Program-made: the position numbers and the translations under genes
In this document: piece after piece, positions 1-63,889 of the stretch
Position numbering within the stretch: position 1 is the first letter of the stretch
Layout of the letters: every line of letters begins with the position of its first letter
Notes under the pieces: model-generated
Seen by the model: only the letters and a program-made list of their open reading frames with translations
Database searches by the model: none
What the model was told of the DNA's origin: nothing
Source of the DNA: Pogonophryne albipinna
Lineage: Eukaryota; Chordata; Actinopteri; Perciformes; Artedidraconidae
Reading direction: 5' to 3'
DNA: 64,000 bases
Assembly: GCA_028583405.1 (NCBI GenBank)
Contig: JAPTMU010000086.1
Coordinates: 637,848 to 701,847, forward strand

Positions 1-210
1 CCACATGTGATCAGCCGTATGGGCTCCAGCGAGGTGGTGGACGTCAACCTGTTCTGCCTGGTGGCCATGGACTTCTACCGGCACCAGATCGACGAGGAGC
101 TCGACCGCAGGGCCTTCCAGTCCGTGTTCGAGACCGTGGCCTCGCCGGGGAGCCCCTACCACCAGCTGCTGGGCTGCCTGCAGTCCATCCACCAGGACAC
201 GTCCCTCTGA
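1..210 (+). CDS. htt: Huntingtin, C-terminal end (partial, last exon)
   Basis: This is the last 69 codons of huntingtin and its TGA stop, read in frame from base 1; the rest lies upstream of the window. The peptide begins PHVISRMG and continues [28 protein letters not shown] and PGSPYH. I recognise these as the extreme C terminus of vertebrate huntingtin, the end of its C-terminal HEAT-repeat domain. Huntingtin is a roughly 3100-residue scaffold that acts in vesicle transport, autophagy and development. The final residues (HQDTSL) differ from the human end, as expected for a variable tail. The polyglutamine region is far upstream and not present here. No splice acceptor is visible at the left edge, so the window starts inside the exon. 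The next gene downstream on the same strand is rgs12, the same neighbourhood as human 4p16.3. Identification is from recall of the family; the match is dense and I am confident. Confidence 0.95.
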   Translation, partial: PHVISRMGSSEVVDVNLFCLVAMDFYRHQIDEELDRRAFQSVFETVASPGSPYHQLLGCLQSIHQDTSL

Positions 211-2070
211 GGGGGGGGGACGACATGGAGGCAGACGGAGAGAGGCCGGGGGCAACGGACGACGGGGAGAAAAGTGGATTAGAGTGGGAAATGTGGTAGG
301 GCGAGAAATTAGATCTCCATTCACTCCTCCCCATTTGAGCTGGAGGGGAAGGTTTCATTAGAAGAATCTGCTGTAGCCTCACCCCGTTCCCTCCTGAAAT
401 GAGAACTACTGATAATGAATTCAGTAGAGCAAGCAGAAAGAAAAAAAAAAAAGTAGCTCAACGTTGTGGACAAAATGTCTAAACCGTTCACCTAGATGAA
501 GGACACCGGCTGCAAATCCTTCAAACTGTGGTTCCACCTACGACCACACCCCCCCCCCCCCCACCCACAGACCATTCCTCCGAACGATGGCACCTTGAAC
601 ACCTCCTCCCACCCAGCACCTTGATTAACAACAACATTAATCAAACACAGAGATTGGATTTGTTTATTTTCCTGTGAGGACTTGCTTGAGTATTGTGATG
701 TCAGTCAAGTCAAATAGAAGAAATTAGAAAATGCAAAGTATTTACTATATTTAAAGTTTCAATGCATCTATTTTTCAGTGCGTTTAGTAAAGAGTGCTTA
801 AGGTCGGGTTAGGACAATAGGCTGACACAAATGCCTGCATAATGTTGTCGATAATTATAATCTCTAAAGACCTGTTTTATATTTATGTTACTAGGGGTCA
901 TTCTCTGACACACACGAGTTGAATAGTAAATATTTTATGTATAAGAATGATCACTAATAGCCATATCATTTTTTTCTCCAGTGATGAGAAAATGGATGTT
1001 ATTTTGTCAAAGGACATTTCTGTATCTGTGCAGGCATTCTGGATGTTAAAAAGAACTACAGGTAAAAACCTCTCACTCTTTTGAGTTTTCTAAATTCTAC
1101 ATATTGTCAGCCCATTCACAACACTAAAGCGGTGGGAAATACCAAGCAAAAAATACCAAAATTGCAGTGATGTCTAATTTGTTCAACCAGTAGCATGCGG
1201 GGAAAGTATTTCCTCCTATGACTTTTATCATATTTCTAAAGTCCGTGTTTTTTCATTCTTTATTTTTCAAGTCTTGTGTGCTCCCCATGCACCTGAATGA
1301 TTCCACCTGTCCATTTCCTGTACTCTTTTAATTCTCAGGATGTAAGATGTGACTTTTAATGTTGTACTAAGACTGGAAGTGATTTGCAGTCTTTAAATGG
1401 ATTTACATTTGTATCTTGTAAAACAAATATATATTGTAAAGTAGTATGAAAGCCATGGTGCATGATGAAGTAAGATCTGTGTTAAGATGAGAGATGTTTA
1501 AAATAGACGGTAAGATAATGTGATTCTTTTTCTGTCTTAACACGTATACATGATGAGAAAATCACTCGGCAGAAAGTATTTTATTGAAGACTTGACCTCG
1601 AGTTGCCTGGGGAGCGTGACTCTGTACATACACTTGCCTTAGATAAAGACTGAATATATGTATGTCCTGTGCACTGAAAGCTTGAAAGCATGCTTAGCGT
1701 TAATGCTAATTTTCTTGCATAGTCCTTAATACTGTATTCCCGCAGAGGGTATGGTTGCCATGAGTGGAAGAGATGTGACTCAATCCAAAGGGAGCCTTGT
1801 AACCTTAGCGATCAACCGCAGCTTTGACAAATCAACAGACGAGAAAGTGTAGCCTAGCGATGCCACGGTGACGGCGGGAGCTTTTCTGTTTTTGTGTTGA
1901 ATTTTAAACATAGAACAGAATATTAAATACACCAAGCACTTGAAAACTTGGACCAACTCATGTTTGTTAGGTGCTTTCTTGATATGCAACAGTACATAAG
2001 AATGATTTGTTTGCTAAATATGTTGCCACTTTCAAGCAAGGTGACTGACTTCGTTTTGGTCATCATCCTC

Positions 2071-2230
2071 CCAATCGGAGCAGACTGGGCTCTGGTTTCA
2101 GACAGAGGGTGAAAAGAGTTGCTCCACCACGTATGAGAAAAATAAAGACCTTTTTTGAACATTCAAACATGTAAACATGTCACAAAAATACAAACCTAAA
2201 CCTGAAAATGAGCATAGTAGGGCCTCTTTA
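2071..2230 (+). repeat. Fragment of interspersed repeat family A in the htt 3'UTR
   Basis: This matches the right half of the repeats at 14264-14678 and 17344-17803. Shared blocks include GCAGACTGGGCT, CAGACAGAGGGTGAAAAGAG, an AATAAAGA motif, a CATGTAAACATGTCACA-like block and the closing GAGCATAGTAGGGCC. The left half is missing. It has the same orientation as the other two copies. Confidence 0.75.
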
Positions 2231-2985
2231 ATTAATCAATAAATGACTGGAGCTGTCGTTAAAATGCCATTGTGAGGCCTCTCTGATTAGACGAGCATAA
2301 TGAGTCCTGTTTCAGTTCAAGTCTGTTTGTGTGGGGGAAGAAAACTGACGATAATAGAAAACCTGTTTTCCTGCGCTACTTAAAGGAAATGATCCAAAGC
2401 AGAATGTTCTTTTCATCTTGTCTTTTAGTATCTTAAGAGCAAAAGACTGACTGGGGACCCCTGCAGGGGGTAATGCGATTACCCAGAAATCTTTTGTGGT
2501 TTTGGGGAGGTGGGCGTGGAGGTCGTGGACAAAGGTCATGTTCAACGGATTTAACATGCTTCCCTTTTAAAGACTTTATTTTCCTTCCACAAGAATCGGC
2601 AAATTGGAAAAAATAGTTTTTGTTCTGATTAAAAAGCTGAGAATCACAGTTACATTTTCTCTGCCAAGTTCATTCCATTCTCCATAATGTCATGCGTTTA
2701 GCATGTTGGTGCTTTTAAAAGACCTCCTTTGTTCCCCCGTCTTAAAATATACAGTTTGGTTACTGACTAGCCACAACTGATTCATACAATGATTCTAAAA
2801 GGTGGTAAAAGGACTGCAGATTGTGTCATTCCCCTCTAGTTTCTTGTCTTGAGCTTCAAGCCTCCTTAACATCTTTTTTTTTTTTTTTACAAAAGCCTGT
2901 AAAAAAACAAAAAAACATTGTGTATTTCTGTTTATTTTAATATTTTAAAGATATTGATCACTGCATATGGTCTGTTGTAGAAATG

Positions 2986-2991
2986 AATAAA
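2986..2991 (+). terminator. htt: Candidate distal poly(A) signal of htt
   Basis: An AATAAA hexamer in A/T-rich sequence, followed about 20-45 bases later by a T/G-rich stretch of the kind expected downstream of a cleavage site. No coding sequence intervenes between the htt stop and this point. Confidence 0.5.
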
Positions 2992-3642
2992 TTATTTAAA
3001 GATGTTGAACTTGTAAGATGTTTGTGAGAGTTGTGGCAGGTCAATCGAACGTGTATGCAGATTCATCTTTTGCAAACATGACTGATGGCAAACACAGGAT
3101 CCACTGTGTGTCTAACTTTATGAACCTGCCAGGAGATTACCTCTAATGAGACCTGGTCTGCTTGTCTTCCTCTTAGTTATTAGCCAGGCAGGAAACACAA
3201 AGTCATTTGACGCCTGTTATTAGACCTTCACTGACCTCTTGACACGATCATGTTATCACATTTTCACAATTTCCTTTTCTCAGCCCTCTAATTCCCTTTT
3301 ATAGACACCACAGTATAAAACATGTTGCTCTTGTTTTACAGCACCCATTAAGATGGGTGGTTCATGATTAAAAGGTATTAACAGGATTAGCAGACAGCTG
3401 CCATATGGTTCATGAAATGTCGTTGGCACAGGTTTTAAGCAATGCACATGGCAAACTGCTTTTTATGGCTGAACCTTATAAAGGGTTTTATCATGTCATC
3501 TATATGAGCTGCACTAAAAGCAACACTTTTTTGCACTTTAATTACAAAACTGAACAATCACATAAAGCTGGAGGGTTTACAAATAACGAAAGAAAATCCT
3601 GTCCCAAAAAATGACTTAAAAAAAAAATACTTTAAATAAGGG

Positions 3643-3945
3643 TTGCAACAAATAATGTTTTAAATTGACCAATCTTATGATTATTGTCTATATTAATTGA
3701 TGGTGTTGTGTACAAAATCAGAAAATGCCAGTTTTTTTAAATCCCAAACTCAAAAACCCAAAGATATTTATTTTATGAGTTAAAACAGAGAAATATTTGT
3801 ATTCCGTAGGCTGGAAACAATATTGTATGCAGCTTCTGTATGAGAAATTATATGTAACAACATACCAATTACCACAAATAATTGACGATTCTTAGTTGTT
3901 AAGATAATTGATAAGTTGACTCATCATTGCAGCTCCACTAAAAAT
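3643..3945. repeat. Degenerate MITE of the 'GCTGCAAC...GATTAATCGATTA' fish type
   Basis: The segment runs from GGGTTGCAACAAATAAT to CATCATTGCAGCTCCA. Its ends are imperfect inverted repeats and it has an A/T-rich interior with ATTGA-rich blocks. Similar degenerate segments lie at about 11845-12060 and 39395-39577. This is a very common short repeat form in fish genomes. The interval 3011-4300 holds nothing else I can name. Confidence 0.5.
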
Positions 3946-4239
3946 TGCAAAATGTATTTTTTTTTTTTTAAAGCAACAAAAAACAAAACGAACCAAGAGT
4001 TGTGTGTGTGCTCTAATCTGCTGTCTTTGTGGTATGATGAAACAGCTATGCAGGTACAATAAAAACACACTTTGAAGTTCGACCTCAGAAATGCAGATGT
4101 CTTTCTGAAGTTGGTTTATTTAGTTGAATCCACTGTTTCACTTTGAAGTGTTGGGTGGGGCTGCTCTGTGCCACATTGTGTTGATGCTTTTCAATAGTTA
4201 ATGGGCTTTGAGATGTATTTTCTTCATCATGTTTGAAGT

Positions 4240-4448
4240 CCCCCCTCTGACCACCACCCCCCTCCGCTGCCCTCTCTAAACACACCTCCCTCTCCTGCCG
4301 GCCTCCTCCTCCTCCTCCTCTAAGGCTACTTCGCCAGATGGTGCAGCCTTTTCTTTTGTTTACCCACCGTCCCTGAGTTTACCTTACTAACCCTTAGCTA
4401 CTAAACTATGGAAACTGCCCAAACATCATCACCACCGGACACCGACAA
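4240..4448 (+). promoter_or_regulatory. rgs12: Candidate rgs12 promoter and non-coding first exon
   Basis: A C-rich stretch including a (CCT)n run at about 4304-4320 is followed by sequence ending in a good donor (CAA|GTAAGT, GT at 4449). An ATG at 4408 opens a 14-codon frame that stops at TAA, both unspliced and when joined to the acceptor at 6045, so it would be an upstream ORF rather than the rgs12 start. Assignment to rgs12 is inferred from position and strand only; it could be an unrelated transcript. Confidence 0.3.
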
Positions 4449-6045
4449 GTAAGTCACTTTTATTCTCCCACTGAGGGCCCCCGCTACAACGAACTCATTA
4501 AAAACTGTTTTGCATCCACCTTTTACTTTGCTATACCAGCTTTACAACTCAGACGTATTGAGTCCAGCTGTTATCGTTTGCTTTCTTGCTATGTGATGCT
4601 AAAATACAAATCGATATATGCATCCTGTTTTCCAAGAATACTCTCATAATTACAAAAGCAGACTAAGTTTGGCGCTGACGTTCTGCTGAGTTTTGACACC
4701 TGTAGAATATGCTACTGTTGATACTTTTATCTGTGATTTCTCAAACTAACTTTTATTCAAGTTATCCCACATAACAGTTCTCTGCGTGACTGACAACTCG
4801 GAAAACCAATGACAGGATGTAAAAGTCTGTGTACAGCACCGTTACCGTAGTTACAGACCGACATTCCAAAGAACTGGAAATCAGGGGGCGGGACTACAGG
4901 TTAAGCACGGGTGGTTGCACTTTTGAACAGCGAGCCACGGCAAGAAACTTTTTATGGTAACTTTCGTGAATTGACAGAGAGAACGCATGCACTCCTGAGT
5001 GTAAAGTGACACACACACAGTTGTTAGTTTCGTTCAAAAGCAAGCATTGCAACCCGTTCTAACGTGAAGCTTTACTAGCATGTGCAGCTAAGCTAACAGT
5101 AACGCGTCAGCTAACGGTAACTCTTTCTTTACTGATTTTTAGACATTGTTCTCGACTATTTGTGAACAAACGGTCGTTAAACTCAAACGAAAGCCACAGG
5201 CAATGTTGATAAAAAGCCAAATTAAAAGTTACCGTGTAGTTCCAGTTGTGGTGGTCAGGGTCTGTTTAATTTACCTGCATGCCTGCCAGGTGTCTAAACG
5301 CCTCTGGTTTAAAAACATTACTTCCCATTGGACATAGCTGCTCTGACTCCACCCTGTAGCCTACAGGTGTGGCTGTGTGTTCAACCCCTTCATCTTATTA
5401 ATATACCATAATAACTGTCAACATTGCCATTAATGACAGTATAATGCTTTCATTTGACATTTTGGAGTGTTTTAATAACTGTAATGAGCTCTTAAGCTGC
5501 CACATAGACCAGATACAGGGCATGTTTGATCTGTGATATGGAAGCATCATGGGAACTAAGATGTATGCATGTTAAAGAAGAAAACGCCCTTATTAAGCAT
5601 TCCATCTTTTATATCTATGGCCTAGGAGAATTCTGTTCATATTTGTGAACATGACCTACCCTTCTCAATGTAAGCTTAAACTTGGTGTCATGAATTGTAT
5701 CTACCGGAGCTGCTCCATCGACAATGAATAGGAGACTGATTATATGGAGTCACAGAATGTTTGTTTTCTTTTTTATCCCAAATTGAGCTCTATTGTATAT
5801 TTCTGCCACAGAAAACGTCTCCATACAATTCCCTGGGTGCTCTCAGTGTCATCTGTAACATATTTTCCAAATCATTGTCAATGGAGCCGTTCCAGGTTTT
5901 ATACTGTACATGAATATTCACACATTTTACTTCAATCATTCTAGTTTTTGGACTGCCTGCAACCATAGGAATAACATGTATGAATTTTGAATATGGGAGT
6001 AAAAGGTGCTCATGGCTGACTTGATTCTGTTCTGTTGTGCTGCAG
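4449..6045 (+). other. Putative rgs12 intron 1, no recognisable content
   Basis: Bounded by the donor at 4449 and a polypyrimidine-poor TGCTGCAG acceptor ending at 6045. The short open frames look random. I see no repeat or gene here. Confidence 0.25.
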
Positions 6046-6313
6046 GTAAATTAGTCTATGAATTGGGAGGAATAGTGACACCAGGATGGGAATGCTACAG
6101 TAGCAAGGCCGTGCCACAACTGAGGACGAAACTTTCACCCATCTGCTGCATTTAGTACAGCTGCTAATTTTTTCTCGCCAGCAGAGCCGTTTGAAAGGAA
6201 GACTCATTGGATAATGCCCTGCGTTGGTACTTGAGCAGAGCCTAGGGATGTATAATGACTAATTAAAACGCAGGCCTACTAATTCAATGGACAAGAGGAA
6301 GTTCCCTGGCACA
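6046..6313 (+). promoter_or_regulatory. rgs12: rgs12 5'UTR upstream of the start codon
   Basis: If the acceptor at 6044-6045 is used, this leader precedes the coding start. It contains short upstream ORFs at 6058 (5 codons) and 6248 (4 codons). An in-frame ATG at 6287 would add nine residues (MDKRKFPGT). I prefer 6314 because the following MFRxGxAS-KRP matches the mammalian N terminus. Confidence 0.4.
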
Positions 6314-57972
<51,659 letters not shown>

Positions 57973-59270
57973 AAAACCTTTGAACTTTCACCTCTCCCTT
58001 TACCTGACTGTAGGTTTGAAGTTCTTTGTCAGTCACACTTGGCCCAGAATGCATCCAGGTCTCCTCCCTTTATTTCATAATTCAATTAAAGTGACAGAAC
58101 ATGTAAGGTAAAATACATTAAGTAATGTAAAAGACTGAGCTTTTATCACATGCCTTAGAAATGAGTGTTAATTAGTTAAAACCAAGGATATAGTGATAAG
58201 CTACGGCCAGCATCTACTGTGAGTCAACAGCAGCCTGAAGATAAACTAGTTCAGACACATAAAGCGAGGAGAAGTGGATGCATTAGGCTCGGACTGAACT
58301 TGTCCAGACATTTCCCCTCTGTGTGGTTTGTATCTGTGTGAACCTTTGAGCGGATTTGCTGTGGATTACTTTCTGGAGACGTTAGCTCGAGGACATGCTC
58401 ACGACAAACTGGCGACGACCAGTGCCAAACTGTCTACTCCCCCCCCCCCCCCCCTCCAGTGTACAGAATCTAACAATGCACTTTAGCCAATTACAAACAA
58501 CACATCTTTTCACATGTTTCTAAAACTTTTCTCCCTGCTTTTTATTATTTTATCATGAAAACGTCTGTTTTACAGCACTAGGATCAGAGCATTTGCTAAC
58601 AAACACTAGCTGTTCCAAATGTTGCGTGACCCATATATTATTTTCCAATGCTTTGGAGCACACTGCATACTGAAACAGCTGGCCTGACCCCATAAATACA
58701 AACACAGGAACACACACATCTGCTCAGCTGTTTCTTCACGGACACAGTACACTCTGTGTCTCCAGCGCTGTTCCCTCACCTCAGGCATTTCTCGTGTCAC
58801 CCATGAAAACGGACTGCAGCGAGAGCGCACACATGGAATATCGCTCTCTGGAGAAAATGATCCAGAAGCGTGTGCACTGACTGTGTAAAAAGGCAGTTTT
58901 TCATCTCCATTCCTCTTCTTTGCACTACATCACACTGCAGCACACATTTTCTGTTTAGCAATTCAACAGTGTCTGGAAAATAACGGGCTATCACGTCAAA
59001 CTGTTTCAAAACACTCTTACTTTACCCTATACTATATTCTCAAGAAGACATTAATTTATCCCACATCCTTTTTCATTTTTACAACCTGTCAGTTAAAAGT
59101 ATTAATTTGTACATAGTCATCTTTGTGAATTCACAATTTGTTGCCGTAGTCATTGTTGGATCGCAGTGCAGCCATGCTGTTTAGAATAGTAATACATTCT
59201 CCTCTCTTCTGTTCAGTTGACTGTACTCTCTGTAAATAGATCAAATAAATGTTATAACGATGAACTCTCT
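57973..59270 (+). other. rgs12: rgs12 3'UTR (probable)
   Basis: No coding signal follows the stop. It holds a C-run at about 58440-58455 and A/T-rich sequence. It ends with TGTAAATAGATCAAATAAATG, which contains AATAAA at 59244-59249. Confidence 0.6.
59244..59249 (+). terminator. rgs12: Candidate poly(A) signal of rgs12
   Basis: AATAAA about 1.27 kb after the stop. A CTCTCTCTGTAG stretch follows within 25 bases. It is the first clear AATAAA in the tail. Confidence 0.5.
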
Positions 59271-60842
59271 CTGTAGAGCCTCATGTGAGCAGCCTCCTTT
59301 CTTTTTTTACACTTTTCATAATATCCATTCTTCTCACTTCATTTGCCATCAGTGTCAGATTTGTTCTCACTACTTCTGTGCTTGAAGGCTTTGAGCTGCT
59401 TGGTATTTTTATGCATCTCTATTTCTTGATTTTTAATGTCAAACACCATTGGAATAGAAGTGAAGTGTAACTTCTGATGTAAAGTTTTGAGTTACTTCTT
59501 ACCTTTTTAATACCAATCACTCTTAGGAACTCTATGTCAAGAACACAGTCAAGTTCTAAATAGGGGAAACAACTGAAATAAAGAAAAAAGCAAAACCAAC
59601 AACTTTCAAAAATAATGTTCTGTTTGGCCAGATAGAGAATAACAAGTGTCCATCTCTGCACTAAAATATTATTTTTCATGAACAATTGTGTGACGTGTTG
59701 TTTTGTACATCAGGTACACCTCCTCAGTCTCTCAAATGTTCCACTGTAGCTGGATGATTTTGCAACTAAGAATTAGTTAGGTATTCCTTTGTACTTTTAC
59801 TTGTGTAAGATTTTCAAATATTGACTTTTAACTTGTAAGTAAGTTTAACATTGTTTTGCAACATTTACTCGATTGGAGTCTGAAAACTGAAACTTCACTA
59901 AAATCTCAGGTTATCAGACTCAAATGCTATGCATGGGTTCCCCTCTGCTCAACGCCTTGTTAGGCCAGCTTTGTCATACTAGGTTCTTTAGTAGCCTACA
60001 AACAAAACTAGCTTCCGTTTCTTACTTGTCCTCACTCACACACACACACACACACATGCTTATTTAAACTTCACACGTACAGTACGTGCTCATGCTCACC
60101 TACAGAGCATTACAATATTTGTGTCTTTTGAATCACATTACTTTTCTTATTCTTTAGCTGCTTTCATGCAAATTTCAACCACATATGATTTCGTTATTGT
60201 TTCCTCAGAGTCTGACATGTGTCAACAGCAGCAACTGTATTTATAGTCCATATTGTAGTGATCACTGTTTATCATAATTCACTCATGGAACTACAGGTTG
60301 GGGGTATTGTTCCGCACGGACACACATGTTGACTGTACCTCCTGTGTACCTACTGTGTGCCCTCCTTTCTCTTCTCCCCTTCTCTTCCCGGACTGCAACC
60401 GGACAACATGTGCTTTTCTACTGCTCAATACACTGACATAGAACAAAATCTAGGTTTTGCCTGACTGATGTACGATTTTGGGACAAAAAACAAGGATCTG
60501 TATCTTTCAGGACGGTGGATACGGGAATAATCTCCTGTCTAGTGTCTGGTGATGAAGGACAAAGAAGAGCTTTATGACAAACGTAAAATTATTTTTGGAC
60601 ACTTGAGTAAAATCCATTCTGAGTATAGTAAACCAATCTCTTCTTCTTCGTGTAATTCCTGTTTTCATGCTCAAGGAAACAATGAGTTATCTGATTGTAG
60701 CTGTAATTGCATGGGAAACCATTGTTCACACCAGCCGTTTTTATGAATACAGTTGGAGTTTTAGTGCTTCAGTTCACTGGCTCTTGTTGGGACCGTTGCC
60801 CAATCCCACTGCTTCAGAACATTTAGCTTCTCATCTCAAATG
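59271..60842. other. Intergenic, nothing recognised
   Basis: A/T-rich sequence with a short (CA)n at about 60036-60055. The open frames look random. Confidence 0.55.
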
Positions 60843-60969
60843 CAGTGGCGTAACTATCGACGGTGTAGCCGGTGCAACGCACCGGGGCCCCGAGCCGGCA
60901 AGGGGCCCATGCAAAAAAAAAAATATATATATTTGCACCGGGGCCAATCACAACCTTGTTACGCCACTG
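60843..60969. mobile_element. Small hAT MITE with CTCAAATG duplication
   Basis: Ends are CAGTGGCGTAAC and GTTACGCCACTG, flanked by CTCAAATG at 60835-60842 and 60970-60977. The interior is GC-rich with GCACCGGGGCC blocks and an A-run followed by (TA)n. Confidence 0.9.
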
Positions 60970-61123
60970 CTCAAATGGCTCCATCTGCTGGTGGGAGAAG
61001 TAATACAAAATGATTGGTTGAAAATAAGTAGTAATTTCAACATCAGGTACTTAACTATGAGAGTGACTCAGCAAGAGAAGTTTACAGTTGCACTTTTATA
61101 GCACTTAAATCGATAGTTACGTC

Positions 61124-61362
61124 TGTAACTACGGTTCTATGAGTCCCGGATGACCGGCAGAGGTGGTGCTTTAGCACTGGATATGTCCATCGCGCGCATT
61201 CTTCAGCTCGAGTACCAATAACAACAAAGTCACCTGTGACACCGGCTATATCTGCCGGTGTCGTCAGAGGATCTGTTCCCAGAATCTTCTCGCGAGCACA
61301 CAAGAATTCTGAGTGACAGGATACTCTGGCGGTCATCCGGGACTCATAGAACCGTAGTTACA
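61124..61362. mobile_element. Palindromic MITE with long inverted ends
   Basis: The left end is TGTAACTACGGTTCTATGAG and continues CCCGGATGACCG; the right end is its inverse. Together the inverted ends run about 39 bp with one mismatch. The interior has TGCCGGTGTCGTCAG-type sequence. No target duplication is clear. The form is common in fish. Confidence 0.8.
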
Positions 61363-61750
61363 TAATATGTGTTATTGTTGAGTAAATAACAGTGTGTTAT
61401 TTAGAAAAGAATAACAAATTAGAAGGAAAAAAAGATTAAAAAAAATACAGATTTCAGTATTCTGAGACTCTGAGCCCCATTTATTTTCCTCGTGAATGGC
61501 AAAAAAATCCGACATTATACGATTTATTATAAAAACAATAATCGTGGCTTGATATTGAGTAAGAACATGTTTTTATGAACCACACAGCTTCCGGTTTTCC
61601 AAGATCCGACCGGACAAAAAGACGTGGTGCAGGCACGAAACATACTACCAATAGAAATACATTGCTTTTAAAATCGCTCTGTGTGACACGAAAAAAAGGG
61701 GGAAATCGTGTTGGTGAACACGAATCAATAGATTAAATGTCGTGACTATA

Positions 61751-62590
61751 ACGGCCCCTACACACCGCGGCGTGCGTTGTCGCTTGTCAAGCACACAGTT
61801 TGATTGGCTAGAGCTTGTACTGGCATACAGTATGATTCGATTGGCTGACGCCTCCGTCGAGGCGTCAAAAGTAGAACATTGCTCTACTTTTGCAGCGAGC
61901 ACCACGAGAGAAGCTACACTTTGCTCCGTTACGGCCCCTACACACGGCGGCGTGCGTTGCCGCTTCAAAGCTTCTGCCCATTCATTTTGAATGGGGTGAC
62001 GTCACGATTCGCCGAACTGCATTGTGGGAGCAAAGCGTAGCTTCTCTCGCGGTGCTCGCTGCAAAAGTAGAGCAATGTTCTACTTTTGCCGCCTCGACGG
62101 AGGCGTCAGCCAATCGAATCATATGCCAGTACAAGCTCTAGCCAATCAAACCGCGTGCTTGTGTGTCTGGGGCGGGAGATTCATGTGATTGGTTGTTGGT
62201 CGAGTTTCAGCCCCCCCCGCCGGCAGGCGACAACGCACGCCGCCGTGTGTAGGAGCCGTAAGACGCAGCGTCCACACGGCGGCGTGCGTTGAAGCTTGCC
62301 GGTGAGCTTGTCTGAAACTCGACCAACAACCAATCACATGAATCTCCCACCCCTGACACACAAGCAAGCGGTTTGGTTGGCTAGAGCTTGTACTGGCATA
62401 TGATTTGATTGGCTGACGCTTCTGCCGAGGCTTCAAAAGTTGAACATTGCTCAACTTTTGAAGCGAGCAACGCGAGCAAAGCGAAGCAACGCTCCCACAA
62501 TGCAGTTCGGCAAAGTGTGACTGTGACGTCATCCCATTCAAAGTGAATGGGCAGAAGCGTTGAAGCTTCAAGGCACGCCGCCGTGTGGAT
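61751..62590. repeat. Three alternating copies of a palindromic MITE
   Basis: Copy 1 (61751-61930) is partial and in the same orientation as copy 3 (about 62271-62590). Copy 2 (61931-62259) is inverted relative to both. Shared blocks are CACACGGCGGCGTGCGTTG, TTGGCTAGAGCTTGTACTGG, ATTGGCTGACGC and a CTACTTTTG/CAACTTTTG core. Each full copy ends in GGCGGCGTGCG and its inverse. Confidence 0.85.
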
Positions 62591-63889
62591 GGGACAACAC
62601 GAAATGCCGTGAGACTGGGTTGCTCTGCAAGGTTGTTTTAAGCTAACATCAGCATGCTAACAGGCTTACAGTGAAAATGTACATGCTGCTATTTCCCAAA
62701 TTGGGTTTAATACGGTGAATCTAATCTAATGCGAACATGTTGATGTTTGGTATGGTTAGTATCGTGTTTCCTCAGTTAGCTTAGATTTTTAGCATTCTAA
62801 TATTTGCTTTGGAAAATGTGAAACTATTTGTGAAATATTGCAGTACTAGATACAAACCTTGCCTGTGTTGATTCAGAGAGAGGCCGTTCATAGGATGCTC
62901 TGCGAAAACGGATGCTAAATTCTGCAGGAAAAGTTGCTATTTGCATTTGCACAACTGCCAACATACTAAATTCACAATAAAAAAACTGGATCAAAAAGGG
63001 AATCTGAAGAAACACTAAAAAAGAAATACCAGGGAGGCATTTGACAGATGAGGGAAATGTTGCTAATAGCTTAGCCTACTGCTAACCATAGCCAAAGACT
63101 CACAGTTGTGGCTAATGAAGTTCTTCTTTAGAGCCTCTAATAACAGTATGTGAAAGGGCTTTACAAGTTAACAAAGAATTGCCACTTAATAAAGGCATTT
63201 GCCTCACACTCATGATCGGGATGATGATTGGTACTGTCACATTGCTATCAAACATGTGGCATGAAGGAGAAGCTTTTTTCAAATTATGGCATATTTTTTA
63301 ACCTTTTCCCGAAAATATATGCCTACATCTGCTTTAAGGCATCCTCAAAGTTATTTCAAGTCTTCCTGTCTGAACCCAATTTCATGCCAATCTATCCAAT
63401 GGAAACTTCAGTCTGCAGCAATACTGTCTGACATTGCCATCCATGGGGCATGCAGCTAGCATTACAATTAAATGAAACCCTGGAATGAGAACAACAGGGA
63501 GAGCTTTTATATCCATCATCCAACATCCACTATTCTTTACTTTCACTGACACTGACATTGACACTTGTTACAGCAGGTAGAACCAAAAACATCAACAATG
63601 GCTGGGTGTATATCATTATTAATAATAATTACGCCTAGGCTTTTCCTGCTGTGGCATGCACATTTCTACCATAAGAAATACCTGTTGTTGGTTCATTCTG
63701 AATCAGACGAAGGAATTCAATATCAATTAAATAACACATCAGCAGATAAAGCAACAAGTTTAATAATTAATAAAATAGCGGCTACCTAAAAGTAAGACTA
63801 TTAATCTCTCTTTCTCTTAGCCAGTAGATGGCAGCAGGCTGTATTGAGATGGACACACACACGCATACCATGTATACATCATTTCAGGG
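62591..63889. other. Intergenic, nothing recognised
   Basis: A/T-rich sequence without conserved coding frames or a named repeat. A short TAGATGGCAGCAGGCTG-type motif lies at about 63825. Confidence 0.55.

Larger units (their letters stand above)
211..3010 (+). other. htt: htt 3'UTR (probable extent)
   Basis: About 2.8 kb without convincing coding sequence follows the htt stop. It includes an A-run near 440, a C-run near 548-561 and A/T-rich sequence. AATAAA hexamers occur at 2141-2146 and 2986-2991. The second is followed by a T/G-rich stretch (about 3008-3040), so it is the better candidate for the main poly(A) signal. The first lies inside a transposon fragment at about 2071-2230. Mammalian HTT also has a long 3'UTR with alternative poly(A) sites; the boundary here is inferred. 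Confidence 0.6.

Noticed and set aside
59277..59470. Possible further rgs12 exon after CTGTAG at 59276
   Set aside because: Joining it to the GT at 57956 gives a hydrophobic peptide unlike RGS12, and a poly(A) signal lies just upstream.
60209..60247. Short frame after TTTCCTCAG at 60208 (ESDMCQQQQLYL, stop)
   Set aside because: In phase with the possible donor at 57956, but too short and without known homology, and beyond the likely poly(A) site.
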